Origin: Alphaproteobacteria bacterium MarineAlpha3_Bin2
GTDB lineage: Bacteria > Pseudomonadota > Alphaproteobacteria > Rhodospirillales > Casp-alpha2
Direction of reading: 5' to 3'
NCBI GenBank assembly: GCA_002938315.1
Contig: PTLL01000016.1
Location: 1 to 34,503 of the forward strand
DNA length: 34,503 bases
Positions within the stretch are counted from its first letter, which is position 1. Every line of letters starts with the position of its first letter. Shown in pieces: positions 1 through 7,538 of the stretch. The position numbers and the translations under genes are program-made. A model generated the notes under the pieces. The model worked only from the letters and a program-made list of their open reading frames with translations. It was not told the DNA's origin and made no database searches.

Positions 1-2
1 CG

Positions 3-317
3 CAGTGGACGGCGAAGGGGGGCAGGATCGGCCAGGCGACCTATGCGCTCGACGACGGCAGCAAATTCGAGCGCATCTGGTTCGACGACACGGACGGCTA
101 CGCCGATCCGGTAACGTTCTGGGAAGAAGTCTACGAGGACCCTGAGTCGGATGAGCACAGCAAAATCCTTCACCGGGCGATGCTCTACGGCCGCAATCTG
201 GAGGACGGCAAGAAGAACGAATATTTGATGGTATCCGTTGAATCCTGTGACGGCGAAGAGACCGTCGAAGTGATGATTGGCGTTGACTTGGAACTGTCGA
301 TGCTGAAAGTAATATAA
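3..317 (+). CDS. DUF2491 (YjfK-like) family protein, 3' end only
   Basis: An open frame enters from the left edge and stops with TAA at 315-317, giving about 104 C-terminal residues. It includes FERIWFDD near the start and an NEYLMVSVE segment near the end, which resemble the C-terminus of DUF2491 proteins (E. coli YjfK). No function is established for the family. The assignment is helped by the next two genes, which encode DUF350 and DUF1190 proteins in the same order as yjfK-yjfL-yjfM in enterobacteria. The start and N-terminus lie outside the window. The family call rests on remembered resemblance plus gene order, so it is moderate. Confidence 0.6.
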   Translation, partial: QWTAKGGRIGQATYALDDGSKFERIWFDDTDGYADPVTFWEEVYEDPESDEHSKILHRAMLYGRNLEDGKKNEYLMVSVESCDGEETVEVMIGVDLELSMLKVI

Positions 318-389
318 TAGGCGTGTCTGGACGCGGAGGCGCTTCAAGACGGCATCGGCCGCAACCAGACATCCATTCAGGAGTTTCAG

Positions 390-803
390 ATGAGCGAAAT
401 ATTTGCCGAATTCGTGCCCAGCCTGTTGGAGTTTCTAGCCTATTTTGGCGTCGCCGCGGTTTTGACCGTCATTTTCATCGCGATTTATTTAAAAACCACG
501 CGCCATGACGAGATCAAGCTAATCAAGGACAACTCGGTCGCCGCCGCAGTTGCGTTTTCGGGCAGCCTGATCGGTTTTGCCCTGCCGCTGGCCAGCGTCA
601 TGCTGAATTCGCTGAGCCTCATCGATTTGGTGCTTTGGGGGATCGTCGCGATGATCGTTCAGATCCTTGTTTATTTCCTCGTCCGCATGCCGATGCCGAG
701 GGTTTCCGAGCGTATCGAAGCGGGCGAGGTCGCGGCCGGTATTTGGCTTGGCGTCGCGTCTCTGGTCGCGGGCATCCTCAACGCCACCAGCATGACGGTC
801 TGA
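390..803 (+). CDS. DUF350 family inner-membrane protein (YjfL-like)
   Basis: This 137-residue, very hydrophobic protein has about four predicted membrane segments (roughly residues 12-32, 47-67, 73-95 and 112-133). The segment KLIKDNSVAAAVAFSGSLIG and a charged loop before the last helix are typical of DUF350 (E. coli YjfL). The biochemical role is unknown. A GGAG motif about 7 nt upstream supports the ATG at 390. It sits 72 nt after the DUF2491 gene and 16 nt before the DUF1190 gene, so the three are probably one operon. In other bacteria the set is often associated with a glutathionylspermidine-synthase-like gene, which is not seen here. Confidence 0.8.
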   Translation: MSEIFAEFVPSLLEFLAYFGVAAVLTVIFIAIYLKTTRHDEIKLIKDNSVAAAVAFSGSLIGFALPLASVMLNSLSLIDLVLWGIVAMIVQILVYFLVRMPMPRVSERIEAGEVAAGIWLGVASLVAGILNATSMTV

Positions 804-819
804 GAAAGGGGTCCCCGGA

Positions 820-1347
820 ATGAAACTCGCTGACAAATTCAAGCTGGCGCTTCTCGGGGCGGGCGTACTCGGCCTCACCTTCTACGTCTTCGGCGAGGAA
901 GCCGAGGAGGAAGCGCTGACGTATCCTTCGGTCGAGGCTTGCGTTAAGGCCGGCGTTACCGACGAGGCGACATGCAAGGCCGAGTTCACCAAGGCGCAGA
1001 ACCTCCACAACCAAGTCGCCCCCCGCTATGCGACTTCCGGGAACTGTTACTCCGACTACGGTTACAACAGGTGTTACCAGAATCGTATGTCCGGCGGCTC
1101 GGTTTGGCTGCCCTTCATGATGGGCTATATGTTGGCGCCCCGGGGCGGCTCCGTGTTCACGCAGCCACTCTATCGCACGAGTGGCAATCCCAACCGCTAC
1201 TATACCTCCAGCGGTGGCCGCGTTGGCGCCGCGACCGCCAACGGGCGCACCAAGGTCGCCAAGTCACAGACCCGCCAGCCGAGAGCCCGCACCCGCACGG
1301 TTGCCCGGGGCGGCTTTGGCAGACGCGCGACCAGCGCCGGCGGTTAG
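820..1347 (+). CDS. DUF1190 family protein (YjfM/YgiB-like)
   Basis: A 175-residue protein with one N-terminal hydrophobic segment (residues about 8-25), which could be a membrane anchor or signal sequence. An acidic stretch and a cysteine-containing region follow (EACVKAG, ATCKAEF, then NCYSDYGYNRCYQN near residues 74-87). A Gly/Ser/Tyr-rich middle leads to a strongly basic C-terminal tail rich in Arg, Gly and Ala. This layout fits DUF1190 (YjfM/YgiB), whose function is not established. It starts 16 nt after the DUF350 stop with a GGGG-type ribosome site. Its last 4 bases overlap the end of the convergent rhomboid gene. Confidence 0.75.
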   Translation: MKLADKFKLALLGAGVLGLTFYVFGEEAEEEALTYPSVEACVKAGVTDEATCKAEFTKAQNLHNQVAPRYATSGNCYSDYGYNRCYQNRMSGGSVWLPFMMGYMLAPRGGSVFTQPLYRTSGNPNRYYTSSGGRVGAATANGRTKVAKSQTRQPRARTRTVARGGFGRRATSAGG

Positions 1348-1907
1348 GTGTCCCCGGTCCGGGACTGAAACTTATGATCCAGCCAGGCGACGGCGATGCC
1401 GGCGATCAGGCCGAACAGGTGGCCCTCGAAGGAAATGTAACTTCTAAGCGGCAGGAGGCCCCACAGGATACCGCCGTAGAAGATCATCGTAAGGCATGCA
1501 ACGGCGATGGAGATGAAGCCGCGCTCGAAGTAGGCACGGGCCAACAAGGCACCGAAATACCCGAACACCAGACCGCTGGCACCGACGTGAAGTACGTCAC
1601 GCGCGAACAGCCAGACGAGGACCCCCGACAATAATACGATTCCGACGGTGCTCGCCCAAAACCGCGTTTTGCCGCCGGTCAGGATGAGCCCGCCCAGAAT
1701 CAATAAGGGCACTGTGTTTGAAATGATGTGCCACAATCCGATGTGAAGAAAGGGCGCAAGCGGAATCCCGATCAGCCCGCTGACCCGGCGCGGCAGGATG
1801 CCCCACGACGTCAGGCCGTGGCCAAGGACGAAATTAGCAACCTCCACCGCCCAGATCGCAGCGACAAGGAAGATAATGGGCTGAAATTTATTCTTGATGA
1901 GTTCCAT
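1344..1907 (-). CDS. Rhomboid-family intramembrane serine protease
   Basis: A 187-residue polytopic membrane protein with about six transmembrane segments, the size of a minimal bacterial rhomboid. The catalytic pair is visible: serine in GASG (Ser111) and histidine in EGHLFG (His163). The conserved HxxxN of the oxyanion region is present as HIISN (His60, Asn64). Rhomboids cleave single-pass membrane proteins within or near the bilayer; the substrate here is unknown. The gene is convergent with the DUF1190 gene, overlapping it by 4 nt. The upstream side is the AT-rich degraded region, which probably carries its promoter. All catalytic residues are present, so it should be active. Confidence 0.9.
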   Translation of the reverse strand: MELIKNKFQPIIFLVAAIWAVEVANFVLGHGLTSWGILPRRVSGLIGIPLAPFLHIGLWHIISNTVPLLILGGLILTGGKTRFWASTVGIVLLSGVLVWLFARDVLHVGASGLVFGYFGALLARAYFERGFISIAVACLTMIFYGGILWGLLPLRSYISFEGHLFGLIAGIAVAWLDHKFQSRTGDT

Positions 1908-2405
1908 GAAACAGGCGATCTTTTAACAATTTCATTGATTTAGGTTTAGAGACCAAACTGTCCGTCATCAAAACATTTGGGACAGCTGAGCCTGCATAGT
2001 TAGACAGTTTGGCAGCGAAGTTAAGGTGTATTCCGTTGTCTGATCATGCTGCCTGAATCCTGTTTATCATATTTTGTTTCTGTTGTTGAGCCTGTCCGAA
2101 GCGGTGGGCGATCCCCTTGTGGGGATGTGGGCAAGCCGTCAGGCTTATCCATTATATCCATAGGCCCCTCGATTCCGTAGGCTTGCGACAGCGCCCGAAC
2201 AACATATTGAAATTTAAGGAGTTTCCGTAACACCCGGCCCCTTCGGAGGGCAGCACAAAAGTCTCCAGTCATTTTAGCTTGATTCAGATTGAGACTTGCA
2301 GGGTCCATTCTCGGTGGTTTCGTGCTCCCGCAACCACTTGCAGCGTACAGTTACACGTACCTAGTTATTGTAGGGTCTTGAGTGATGCATGCCCTGGATT
2401 TGAAC
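1908..2405. other. Gene-poor degraded interval
   Basis: About 500 bp between the rhomboid start and the recombinase relic. It is more AT-rich than its flanks near 1910-2020. It contains a perfect 10-bp inverted repeat (1953-1962 / 2003-2012) and a short hairpin, ATCCCC/GGGGAT, at 2111-2126. A 95-codon minus-strand frame (2021-2308) ends in a Pro/Arg/Gln-rich stretch. I recognise no family in it and its codon use looks non-coding, so I do not call it a gene. The interval looks like remains of a mobile insertion. Confidence 0.5.
1953..2012. repeat. Perfect 10-bp inverted repeat, 40-bp spacer
   Basis: CCAAACTGTC at 1953-1962 is matched by its exact reverse complement GACAGTTTGG at 2003-2012; the bases just outside do not pair. 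It lies just upstream of the rhomboid gene and near the serine-recombinase relic. It could be the subterminal repeat of a decayed element, an operator, or chance in AT-rich sequence. No U-rich tail follows, so a terminator is unlikely. Confidence 0.45.
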
Positions 2406-2894
2406 CTACCTAATAAAAACGTCACTCGTTATATTAAGAGCTATAATCTTATGAGGATTGGGCGTACGCTCGGTAACGACGAAATCCCTCTCTCTCCGCC
2501 ACCCCCGATCAGAACTGGGCACTTCGCCCCTAAATATCAGATCCGCTTCGCAAGCCGCCGCCAATATCGCTTCGTTTGAGCCCTGAATGCGGATTTCCTC
2601 TTCACCGACAATAACGCTATCGACAAGGTGCTGGATATAAGCCTTCCGTAATGGGTCTCGGAGTTCGTTAAGCTTGGATTGAATGGTCTTTGATAGGCCG
2701 TCCAGGTTTTTCTTGGTGAACAGACTGGCGTGCAATTCGCGCTTGCGCTCAAGCTGGCTCTTGAGGCGGGTCAGTTCATCCCGCCTTCGCTTGCGCTTGG
2801 ATAGGGATCGCCGGAAAAGCTTTTCATCCTCCACCAAGCCTTGAGCGAGGCTGTTAAAGGACAAGCCCCCACCTGTGCGGCTCCCCGCTACCAA
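2406..2894 (-). pseudogene. Large serine recombinase, C-terminal remnant
   Basis: The frame encodes a Lys/Arg/Glu-rich coiled-coil stretch (about residues 25-80) followed by LRDPLRKAYIQHLVDSV, EEEIRIQGSNEAILAAA and a Trp-Arg-rich end (GWRRERD). This matches the distal coiled-coil and C-terminal tail of resolvase/invertase-type large serine recombinases found on alphaproteobacterial prophages and islands. The catalytic resolvase domain, the central recombinase domain and the zinc ribbon are all absent. Only about 160 of the usual 500-600 residues remain, and the far N-terminus of the frame does not look native. It is a non-functional relic of an integrated element. The residues after RERD also differ from typical endings, suggesting a second break. 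Confidence 0.7.
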
Positions 2895-2943
2895 TACTGG
2901 ATAGCCTTATGCCCCGAATCAAGCCATAAGACTATGATCCCTG

Positions 2944-3693
2944 TCACATTTTTATGAATTCAACCTGACATCCGATCCTCAGGTTCAACATCTCGTCCGC
3001 TCGGCCTTGGTTGACGGATATTTCCAGCAACCCATTGGCATTTTCATAACACAGCAAATCACCTTCTGAGACATCGGAAAACTTTTTGACGCGCCGTACG
3101 GATTGTCCGGCAACGGATAATTCCGTGTCTTCGGGAACCGTATCCGCACGAATCCCAGTCATCGCGTTTCCGAAGCCGTCAATATAAACGATTTCCGCTA
3201 GATCGTCCGGCCAATCCAGGCGCTGAATCCGCTCCAACGGGGCGTCTTCAAAATCGTCTCCCCCACTTCGCGGTGTTTCCCCCCGAGCCAGTCGTGCGGC
3301 AATGGGGGCGAATAAGTCGCGGCCATGAAAAGTTTCAGACAAACGGTCCGGGCGCCAAAGGATATTCCACCATTGAGGCGTACCATCGCAACGCCGCGCA
3401 ACCACTTCAAAAAGTCCATTATCGGGGCCAACAAACCAACGCCCATCGGCTTCAAGAACGCCGGGCGCCCGGATTCCACCGACCCCGGGATCGATGACCG
3501 CCAGAAACACCGTCTGTTCCGGAAATTCGCCGGTATATGCCGCCAGCAAATATGCCGCCGCCTTTGGGTCGTGAGCGGGAGCATTGGCGAACAGGTCAAT
3601 GACAGGAACCCCTGGCGCTTCTTGGTGAAGCACGGCCTTCACCTGCCCCTGATAGGGACCAGCGACGCCGAAATCGGTGTAAAGAACGATCAT
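2944..3693 (-). CDS. S-adenosylmethionine hydrolase (DUF62 / SAM hydroxide adenosyltransferase)
   Basis: A 249-residue protein with the N-terminal TDFG motif (Asp7), the IDPGVG motif (Asp68), Arg75 and FHGRD (His123). The spacing fits the Asp-Arg-His set of SAM hydroxide adenosyltransferases, relatives of fluorinase and chlorinase that hydrolyse SAM to adenosine and methionine. The C-terminal domain has DGFGNAMTGI, typical of the family. The long halogenase-specific loop is not evident, so hydrolysis rather than halogenation is expected. It begins 42 nt after rpoH on the same strand and is probably co-transcribed with it. The physiological role of these enzymes is unsettled. Confidence 0.88.
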   Translation of the reverse strand: MIVLYTDFGVAGPYQGQVKAVLHQEAPGVPVIDLFANAPAHDPKAAAYLLAAYTGEFPEQTVFLAVIDPGVGGIRAPGVLEADGRWFVGPDNGLFEVVARRCDGTPQWWNILWRPDRLSETFHGRDLFAPIAARLARGETPRSGGDDFEDAPLERIQRLDWPDDLAEIVYIDGFGNAMTGIRADTVPEDTELSVAGQSVRRVKKFSDVSEGDLLCYENANGLLEISVNQGRADEMLNLRIGCQVEFIKM

Positions 3694-3735
3694 TGACCGC
3701 CGTCACGAACAGGTTTGACGCAAAGGAAAGCCAGC

Positions 3736-4623
3736 CTAAACAGCGGATTCGTTTTCCGCCGCCACCGCCTCGGTCACCGCCTTTTGAACCTTATCGAAGG
3801 CCCGCACCTCTAGCTGGCGCACTCTTTCGCGGCTGATGCCATATATTTTGCCCAGCTGCTCAAGGGTCTTCGGGTCCCCCTTCAAGCGGCGTTCAACAAT
3901 AATATCACGCTCGCGGTCAGGCAGCGTTTCAATCACCCTTCTCAAAATAGAGCTGTGGTGAGAGAATTCTTCAGCCTCGGCAACCTGATATTCAGGCGTG
4001 GGTGTAGCAGAGACCAGGGTATCCTGAAATTCGGCGCCTTCTTCGTCCACCGACAACGGCGCATTCAAAGACATATCCCGCGAAGACAGACGCCGGTTCA
4101 TCTTGATGATCTCATCGGAAGAAACATTCATTTTGTCCGACAATTGACGCGCCTGGTCCAGGGTCAACTCGCCTTTATCAAGAATATTGAGTCGACCTTT
4201 AAGGTTGCGCAGCGAGAAGAACAGCTTCTTTTGCGAGGCGACCGTGCCCAATTTCACCATCGACCAGGATTTCAGGATGTATTCGGTGATCGAAGCCTTG
4301 ATCCACCACATGGCATAGGTCGACAGGCGGAACCCCAAATCAGGATCGAATTTCTTGACCGCCTTCATCAGCCCAATATTGCCTTCGGAAACCAGGTCCG
4401 CAACGGGAAGGCCGTATCCCTTGTATTTCATGGCCATTTTGGCAACCAGACGTAAATGCGACGTGACCAGTTTATGGGCGGCCTCGGTGTCGCCATTGTC
4501 GCGCCAGCTGATAGCCAGATCTTGTTCTTCTTGTTTTTCCAGGATCGGAAAGCTCCACACTTCGCGAAAGTACCGCGACAGGCCGCCATCCACAGGAACC
4601 GCTGGTAACGTCAATGCTGTCAT
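3736..4623 (-). CDS. rpoH: RNA polymerase sigma-32 factor (heat-shock sigma)
   Basis: A 295-residue sigma-70-family protein. Region 2 is seen at residues 50-115 (HLRLVAKMA, DLVSEGNIGLMKAVKKFDP, TYAMWWIKA). The RpoH box is present as QKKLFFSLR at 131-139, where most RpoH proteins have Asn in place of Ser. Region 4, with its helix-turn-helix, is at about 230-285 (LPDRERDIIVERRL, GISRERVRQLE). It directs RNA polymerase to heat-shock promoters. The RpoH box contributes to core binding and FtsH/chaperone-dependent turnover. An AGGAAAAGGG ribosome site precedes the ATG. Alphaproteobacteria often carry more than one rpoH, so this may be one of several. It heads a probable two-gene unit with the SAM hydrolase. 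Confidence 0.95.
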   Translation of the reverse strand: MTALTLPAVPVDGGLSRYFREVWSFPILEKQEEQDLAISWRDNGDTEAAHKLVTSHLRLVAKMAMKYKGYGLPVADLVSEGNIGLMKAVKKFDPDLGFRLSTYAMWWIKASITEYILKSWSMVKLGTVASQKKLFFSLRNLKGRLNILDKGELTLDQARQLSDKMNVSSDEIIKMNRRLSSRDMSLNAPLSVDEEGAEFQDTLVSATPTPEYQVAEAEEFSHHSSILRRVIETLPDRERDIIVERRLKGDPKTLEQLGKIYGISRERVRQLEVRAFDKVQKAVTEAVAAENESAV

Positions 4624-5063
4624 AACTTATTTCCCTTTTCCTTCATGTCCTTTGCCAACGGTACCAGGACCGCGGCGCCAAGTGGACTATCAGACCTCAG
4701 CCGCGCCAAAAACGCGCACCAAGGGAGAACGATTAGGTACAACTTCGATCAAAACAGAAGGAGGCAAACAAAACGCACACGCGTCATTCACGTATGCGAT
4801 AGGTGCGATGGTAACGCACATGGTCATATCCTCCGTTCGAAGCAATACGCCTGTTGGTCTACCGTTTGGTCAGACCGCTAAGCCACCGGCCCCAATGGGC
4901 ACCGGCGACAATGTGAATATTGCATATCACCTGGATAAAGTCAAGAGAATTCGAAATATTATCATTATTATCAATAGGTTAATATATGCAACGAGACCCA
5001 CGGCCCCACCGACACCAATCGATCATGGAAATGACCTCAAAAACAGCTTTGTCGTGAAATGGT
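4624..5063. other. Intergenic region upstream of rpoH and downstream of mlaA
   Basis: About 440 bp with no recognised gene. The part from 4920 to 5000 is distinctly AT-rich. On the minus strand it holds the rpoH leader and a 43-codon frame with a good ribosome site (4690-4821). I see no convincing terminator after mlaA and no clear sigma-32-type promoter, although a long rpoH leader with RNA-level control is plausible. Confidence 0.4.
4690..4821 (-). CDS. Possible small leader ORF (43 aa) ahead of rpoH
   Basis: An ATG at 4821 is preceded by a perfect GGAGG at 4834-4830 with 8-nt spacing, the best ribosome site in this interval. The frame runs 43 codons to a TGA at 4690, 66 nt before the rpoH start. 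The peptide starts MCVTIAPIAY and contains three cysteines (positions 2, 15 and 18). I recognise no family. It may be a leader peptide affecting rpoH expression or a chance frame; the only support is the ribosome site and position. Confidence 0.25.
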   Translation of the reverse strand: MCVTIAPIAYVNDACAFCLPPSVLIEVVPNRSPLVRVFGAAEV

Positions 5064-5960
5064 TTATTGAGCCGCCGGTTGCTTGACATTAGCCAAAGAC
5101 TGGCCAAGGTCTTCAGGCGTAATATCGTAACTGAGGTCCGGGATCGGCGGTAATTCCAGAGAAGATCCGTTACGGATTTCGTTTTTCCGCTTCTGCCGGT
5201 AAAGACTCCGCACCGCCGCATAATAATCCACAGAGGTATTTTTCACCTGGTTGAGCTCATCAACGATCCCCGCGTATTCATCGATTCCCCGCATTGCAGC
5301 CAGAGAATAAATGATCGTTGTCTCATCCGCGTCATCCAATGCCATGCCGATAGGGTCAAAATAACCATCAACCAAGAACTTGCCGACGACATCGCGAGGA
5401 TTGGACGGTCCGAAAACCGGCAGTACCAGATAAAAGCCTTCCCCCACCCCATAGACACCGAGGGTCTGGCCGAAATCCTCATCGCGGCCTTCCATTCCCA
5501 GCTCCCCCGCAACATCCGCAAGGCCGCCAATGCCCAGGGTGGAGTTGATTAGGGCCAGGCTCAAAGTCCTCATGGCGCGCTCTACCTCGCCCTGAAGAAG
5601 TTCATTGATGATAACAACAGGAGCCGAAAGGTTTTTCAGGAAATTGCCGATCCCCTGGCGGACGGTCACGTTTACATTTTCGTTATAAAATTTCGAAATG
5701 GGACGCAGAAAGGCATCCTGAATCCCTTCGTTGAATTCGAAAATAATTCGGTTTAGGGGTTCCAAAGGATCGTTAACATCCTCTTCGGTGCCGTTGGGGA
5801 TGGCTGTCTTAGCCTGCGCCGTTTCCACACCGACGGAGGCGGTTACCTTGATTTGTCCATCCGCCGACCAAACCGGATCAGGCGCCAAAAAGCTGAACAC
5901 CACGGCAAAGACAATCACGGCACGCAAACCGACTAGGGATTTAAAATTACGTATTACCAT
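5064..5960 (-). CDS. mlaA: MlaA/VacJ-family outer-membrane phospholipid-trafficking protein
   Basis: Starting at the ATG at 5960 gives 298 residues; an in-frame TTG at 5978 is the alternative. The family core begins with DVNDPLEPLNRIIFEFN and includes LNSTLGIGG-like and EDFGQTLGVYGVG segments and the GPSNPRD block. MlaA extracts mislocalised phospholipids from the outer leaflet of the outer membrane and passes them to periplasmic MlaC. The N-terminus is a signal peptide, probably cut after WSA. It has no lipobox cysteine, unlike the lipoprotein form in E. coli, so it would not be lipid-anchored. A 7-bp dyad, ACCTATA/TATAGGT (5978-5995), lies just upstream. Two HpnM genes diverge from it, consistent with lipid transport. 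Confidence 0.9.
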   Translation of the reverse strand: MVIRNFKSLVGLRAVIVFAVVFSFLAPDPVWSADGQIKVTASVGVETAQAKTAIPNGTEEDVNDPLEPLNRIIFEFNEGIQDAFLRPISKFYNENVNVTVRQGIGNFLKNLSAPVVIINELLQGEVERAMRTLSLALINSTLGIGGLADVAGELGMEGRDEDFGQTLGVYGVGEGFYLVLPVFGPSNPRDVVGKFLVDGYFDPIGMALDDADETTIIYSLAAMRGIDEYAGIVDELNQVKNTSVDYYAAVRSLYRQKRKNEIRNGSSLELPPIPDLSYDITPEDLGQSLANVKQPAAQ

Positions 5961-6071
5961 CAAAGCCGTTTCCCGCAACCTATACCTTTATAGGTATGCT
6001 GATAAAGACGCTTCTGGGACGAAAACGCCCTAGAAGATCAATAACTAATACTACGCTTTTAGGGGAACTTT

Positions 6072-6143
6072 ATGAATCCCGCAACTATCTTTTCGACTCT
6101 TTTACCCACCCTTGATACAAATTCGCTTCGTCTTGGGAATTGA
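6072..6143 (+). CDS. Possible leader peptide ORF (23 aa)
   Basis: In the space between divergent mlaA and hpnM there is an ATG at 6072, 6 nt after AGGGGA, and a 23-codon frame ending TGA at 6141-6143. The peptide starts MNPATIFSTLLPT. No homology is recognised. It could be a translated leader for the downstream lipid-transport genes or a chance frame. The rest of the 5979-6239 spacer must also hold the divergent promoters, which I could not fix with confidence. Confidence 0.2.
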   Translation: MNPATIFSTLLPTLDTNSLRLGN

Positions 6144-6239
6144 TCAAAGTTACGCCAGCCCCACATGGTTAACATTGTCTTGAGGTATTTCACCTACTAC
6201 TCTCTCCCATCCACCACCAAACGGTTCTGAAAAGCGCCC

Positions 6240-6854
6240 ATGCTACGTAAAATTTATTATATTAAACTTTTGATATTGCTGGCAATTATTTTCATTGCGC
6301 CCGCCGTTAATGCTGCTGAGATGACTTCCAGTAAAGTCGTCGAACGATTTCAAGCCAACCTGCTGGAAGTCATGAAGGAGGCGAATACTCTCTCCGTCCA
6401 GCAACGGTATGCCCGCCTACGGCCCAGCGTCGAAAAATCTTTTCACCTTCCCCTGATGATCCAAATTGCCATCTCGAACCATTGGAAAGATTCGACCACA
6501 TCCGAACGCAGGCAATTGGTTAACGCTTTCCGGCGAATGAGTATTTCGATTCTAGCGACCCTTTTCGATGGATATTCGGGCGAAACCTTCAAATTGGTTG
6601 AAGAAAAACCGGGCCCCCAGAACACCACCCTGGTGGTGACCAAGCTGGTGAAATCAGACCAATCGACTGTAGAAATCTCCTACGTGACCCGCCAGTTCAA
6701 GAACGGGTGGCGCATCATCGACGTAATTCTCGACCGCGGTATCAGCGAACTGATGGTGCGCCGTTCGGAATACCGGTTGATTCTGAAAAACAGAGGCGTT
6801 GCAGGTCTTATATCTGTTTTGAACGGCAAGGCAGACGAACTCGTTTCCAGGTAA
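6240..6854 (+). CDS. hpnM: HpnM-type periplasmic MlaC-family protein, copy 1
   Basis: A 204-residue protein with a signal peptide (hydrophobic residues about 8-22, likely cut after VNA). The MlaC/Ttg2D fold follows: a SFHLPLM segment, then YSGETF, EKPGPQ and ISELMVRRSEYR. These signatures match the HpnM branch rather than classical MlaC. Members bind a lipid in the periplasm and are linked to hopanoid or phospholipid movement between membranes. It lies 53 nt upstream of a clear paralogue with the same motifs in the same order, so it is a tandem duplicate. The region is noticeably more AT-rich than the hopanoid operon. The exact lipid cargo is unknown. Confidence 0.8.
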   Translation: MLRKIYYIKLLILLAIIFIAPAVNAAEMTSSKVVERFQANLLEVMKEANTLSVQQRYARLRPSVEKSFHLPLMIQIAISNHWKDSTTSERRQLVNAFRRMSISILATLFDGYSGETFKLVEEKPGPQNTTLVVTKLVKSDQSTVEISYVTRQFKNGWRIIDVILDRGISELMVRRSEYRLILKNRGVAGLISVLNGKADELVSR

Positions 6855-6907
6855 ACGCCCATCCAGCCGCCATCTGATCGCCATAATCACCCTCTATTGA
6901 AAGTCCC

Positions 6908-7537
6908 ATGAACCGTATTCGCCTTTTCATCTGGATTTTAACGCTTCTCCTGGCAATACCGCCGATTGGGCCGGTTCGGGCCGCCCAGGAAGCGACCAAA
7001 CCAGCCGGACCCAGCCAAATTGTCACCGCTTTTCATGGAACCCTTCTCGACGTGATGAAAAATGCCAAATCCCTTGGCATCCAGGGCCGTTATGAAAAAC
7101 TGAATGGGCGTATTGAACAGACGTTTCACTTAGGTCTGATGGCCCGCATTGCCAGCGGTTCTTACTGGAGGAAGGCGTCACAAACAGAAATCGAAAAACT
7201 GATGGCGGCTTTTTCCCGCCTCTCCATCAGCACCTACGCATCCCAATTCGACGGTTTTTCCGGACAATCGTTTGAGACCCTGGGCGAAAAACCGGGGCCC
7301 CAGAAAACTACACTTGTTAAATCACAGATCATCGACCCCACCTCAGGCCGCGTCGATATCACCTACGTTACCCGTAAAATTAAAGGCCAATGGAAGGTCG
7401 TTGACGTGCTATTGGATAGCGGCATCAGTGAACTGGCAGTGCGCCGTTCGGAATATCGAAGGATTTTAAAAACCGGCGGGATCAGCGGCCTAATTGGCGT
7501 CCTCAATGCTAAGGCCGATCAATTGCTAGCCGAATAA
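6908..7537 (+). CDS. hpnM: HpnM-type periplasmic MlaC-family protein, copy 2
   Basis: A 209-residue paralogue of the preceding gene. It has a signal peptide cut near VRA-AQ, the TFHLGLMARIASG segment, FDGFSGQSF, EKPGPQKTTLV and ISELAVRRSEYR. It is probably co-transcribed with copy 1 (53-nt gap). Its stop lies 1 nt from the convergent hpnL stop, so hpnM, hpnL and hpnN are clustered as in other hopanoid producers. It is expected to carry lipid across the periplasm, perhaps with the HpnN transporter encoded nearby. I assign HpnM by motif resemblance and context; a general MlaC role is the alternative. Confidence 0.82.
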   Translation: MNRIRLFIWILTLLLAIPPIGPVRAAQEATKPAGPSQIVTAFHGTLLDVMKNAKSLGIQGRYEKLNGRIEQTFHLGLMARIASGSYWRKASQTEIEKLMAAFSRLSISTYASQFDGFSGQSFETLGEKPGPQKTTLVKSQIIDPTSGRVDITYVTRKIKGQWKVVDVLLDSGISELAVRRSEYRRILKTGGISGLIGVLNAKADQLLAE

Positions 7538-7538
7538 T

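Noticed and set aside
2141-2165. DnaA-box-like TTATCCATT near short repeats as an origin
   Set aside because: Only a partial match, a single site, and no origin-type genes or clustered boxes nearby.
2021-2308. 95-codon minus-strand frame as a gene
   Set aside because: No family recognised, composition looks non-coding, and the region is degraded.
2391-2410. T-arm-like sequence GGTTCAAATCC on the minus strand beside the recombinase relic, suggesting a tRNA attachment site
   Set aside because: The flanking bases do not form a proper T-stem, there is no CCA end, and the sequence upstream is recombinase coding sequence rather than a tRNA body.
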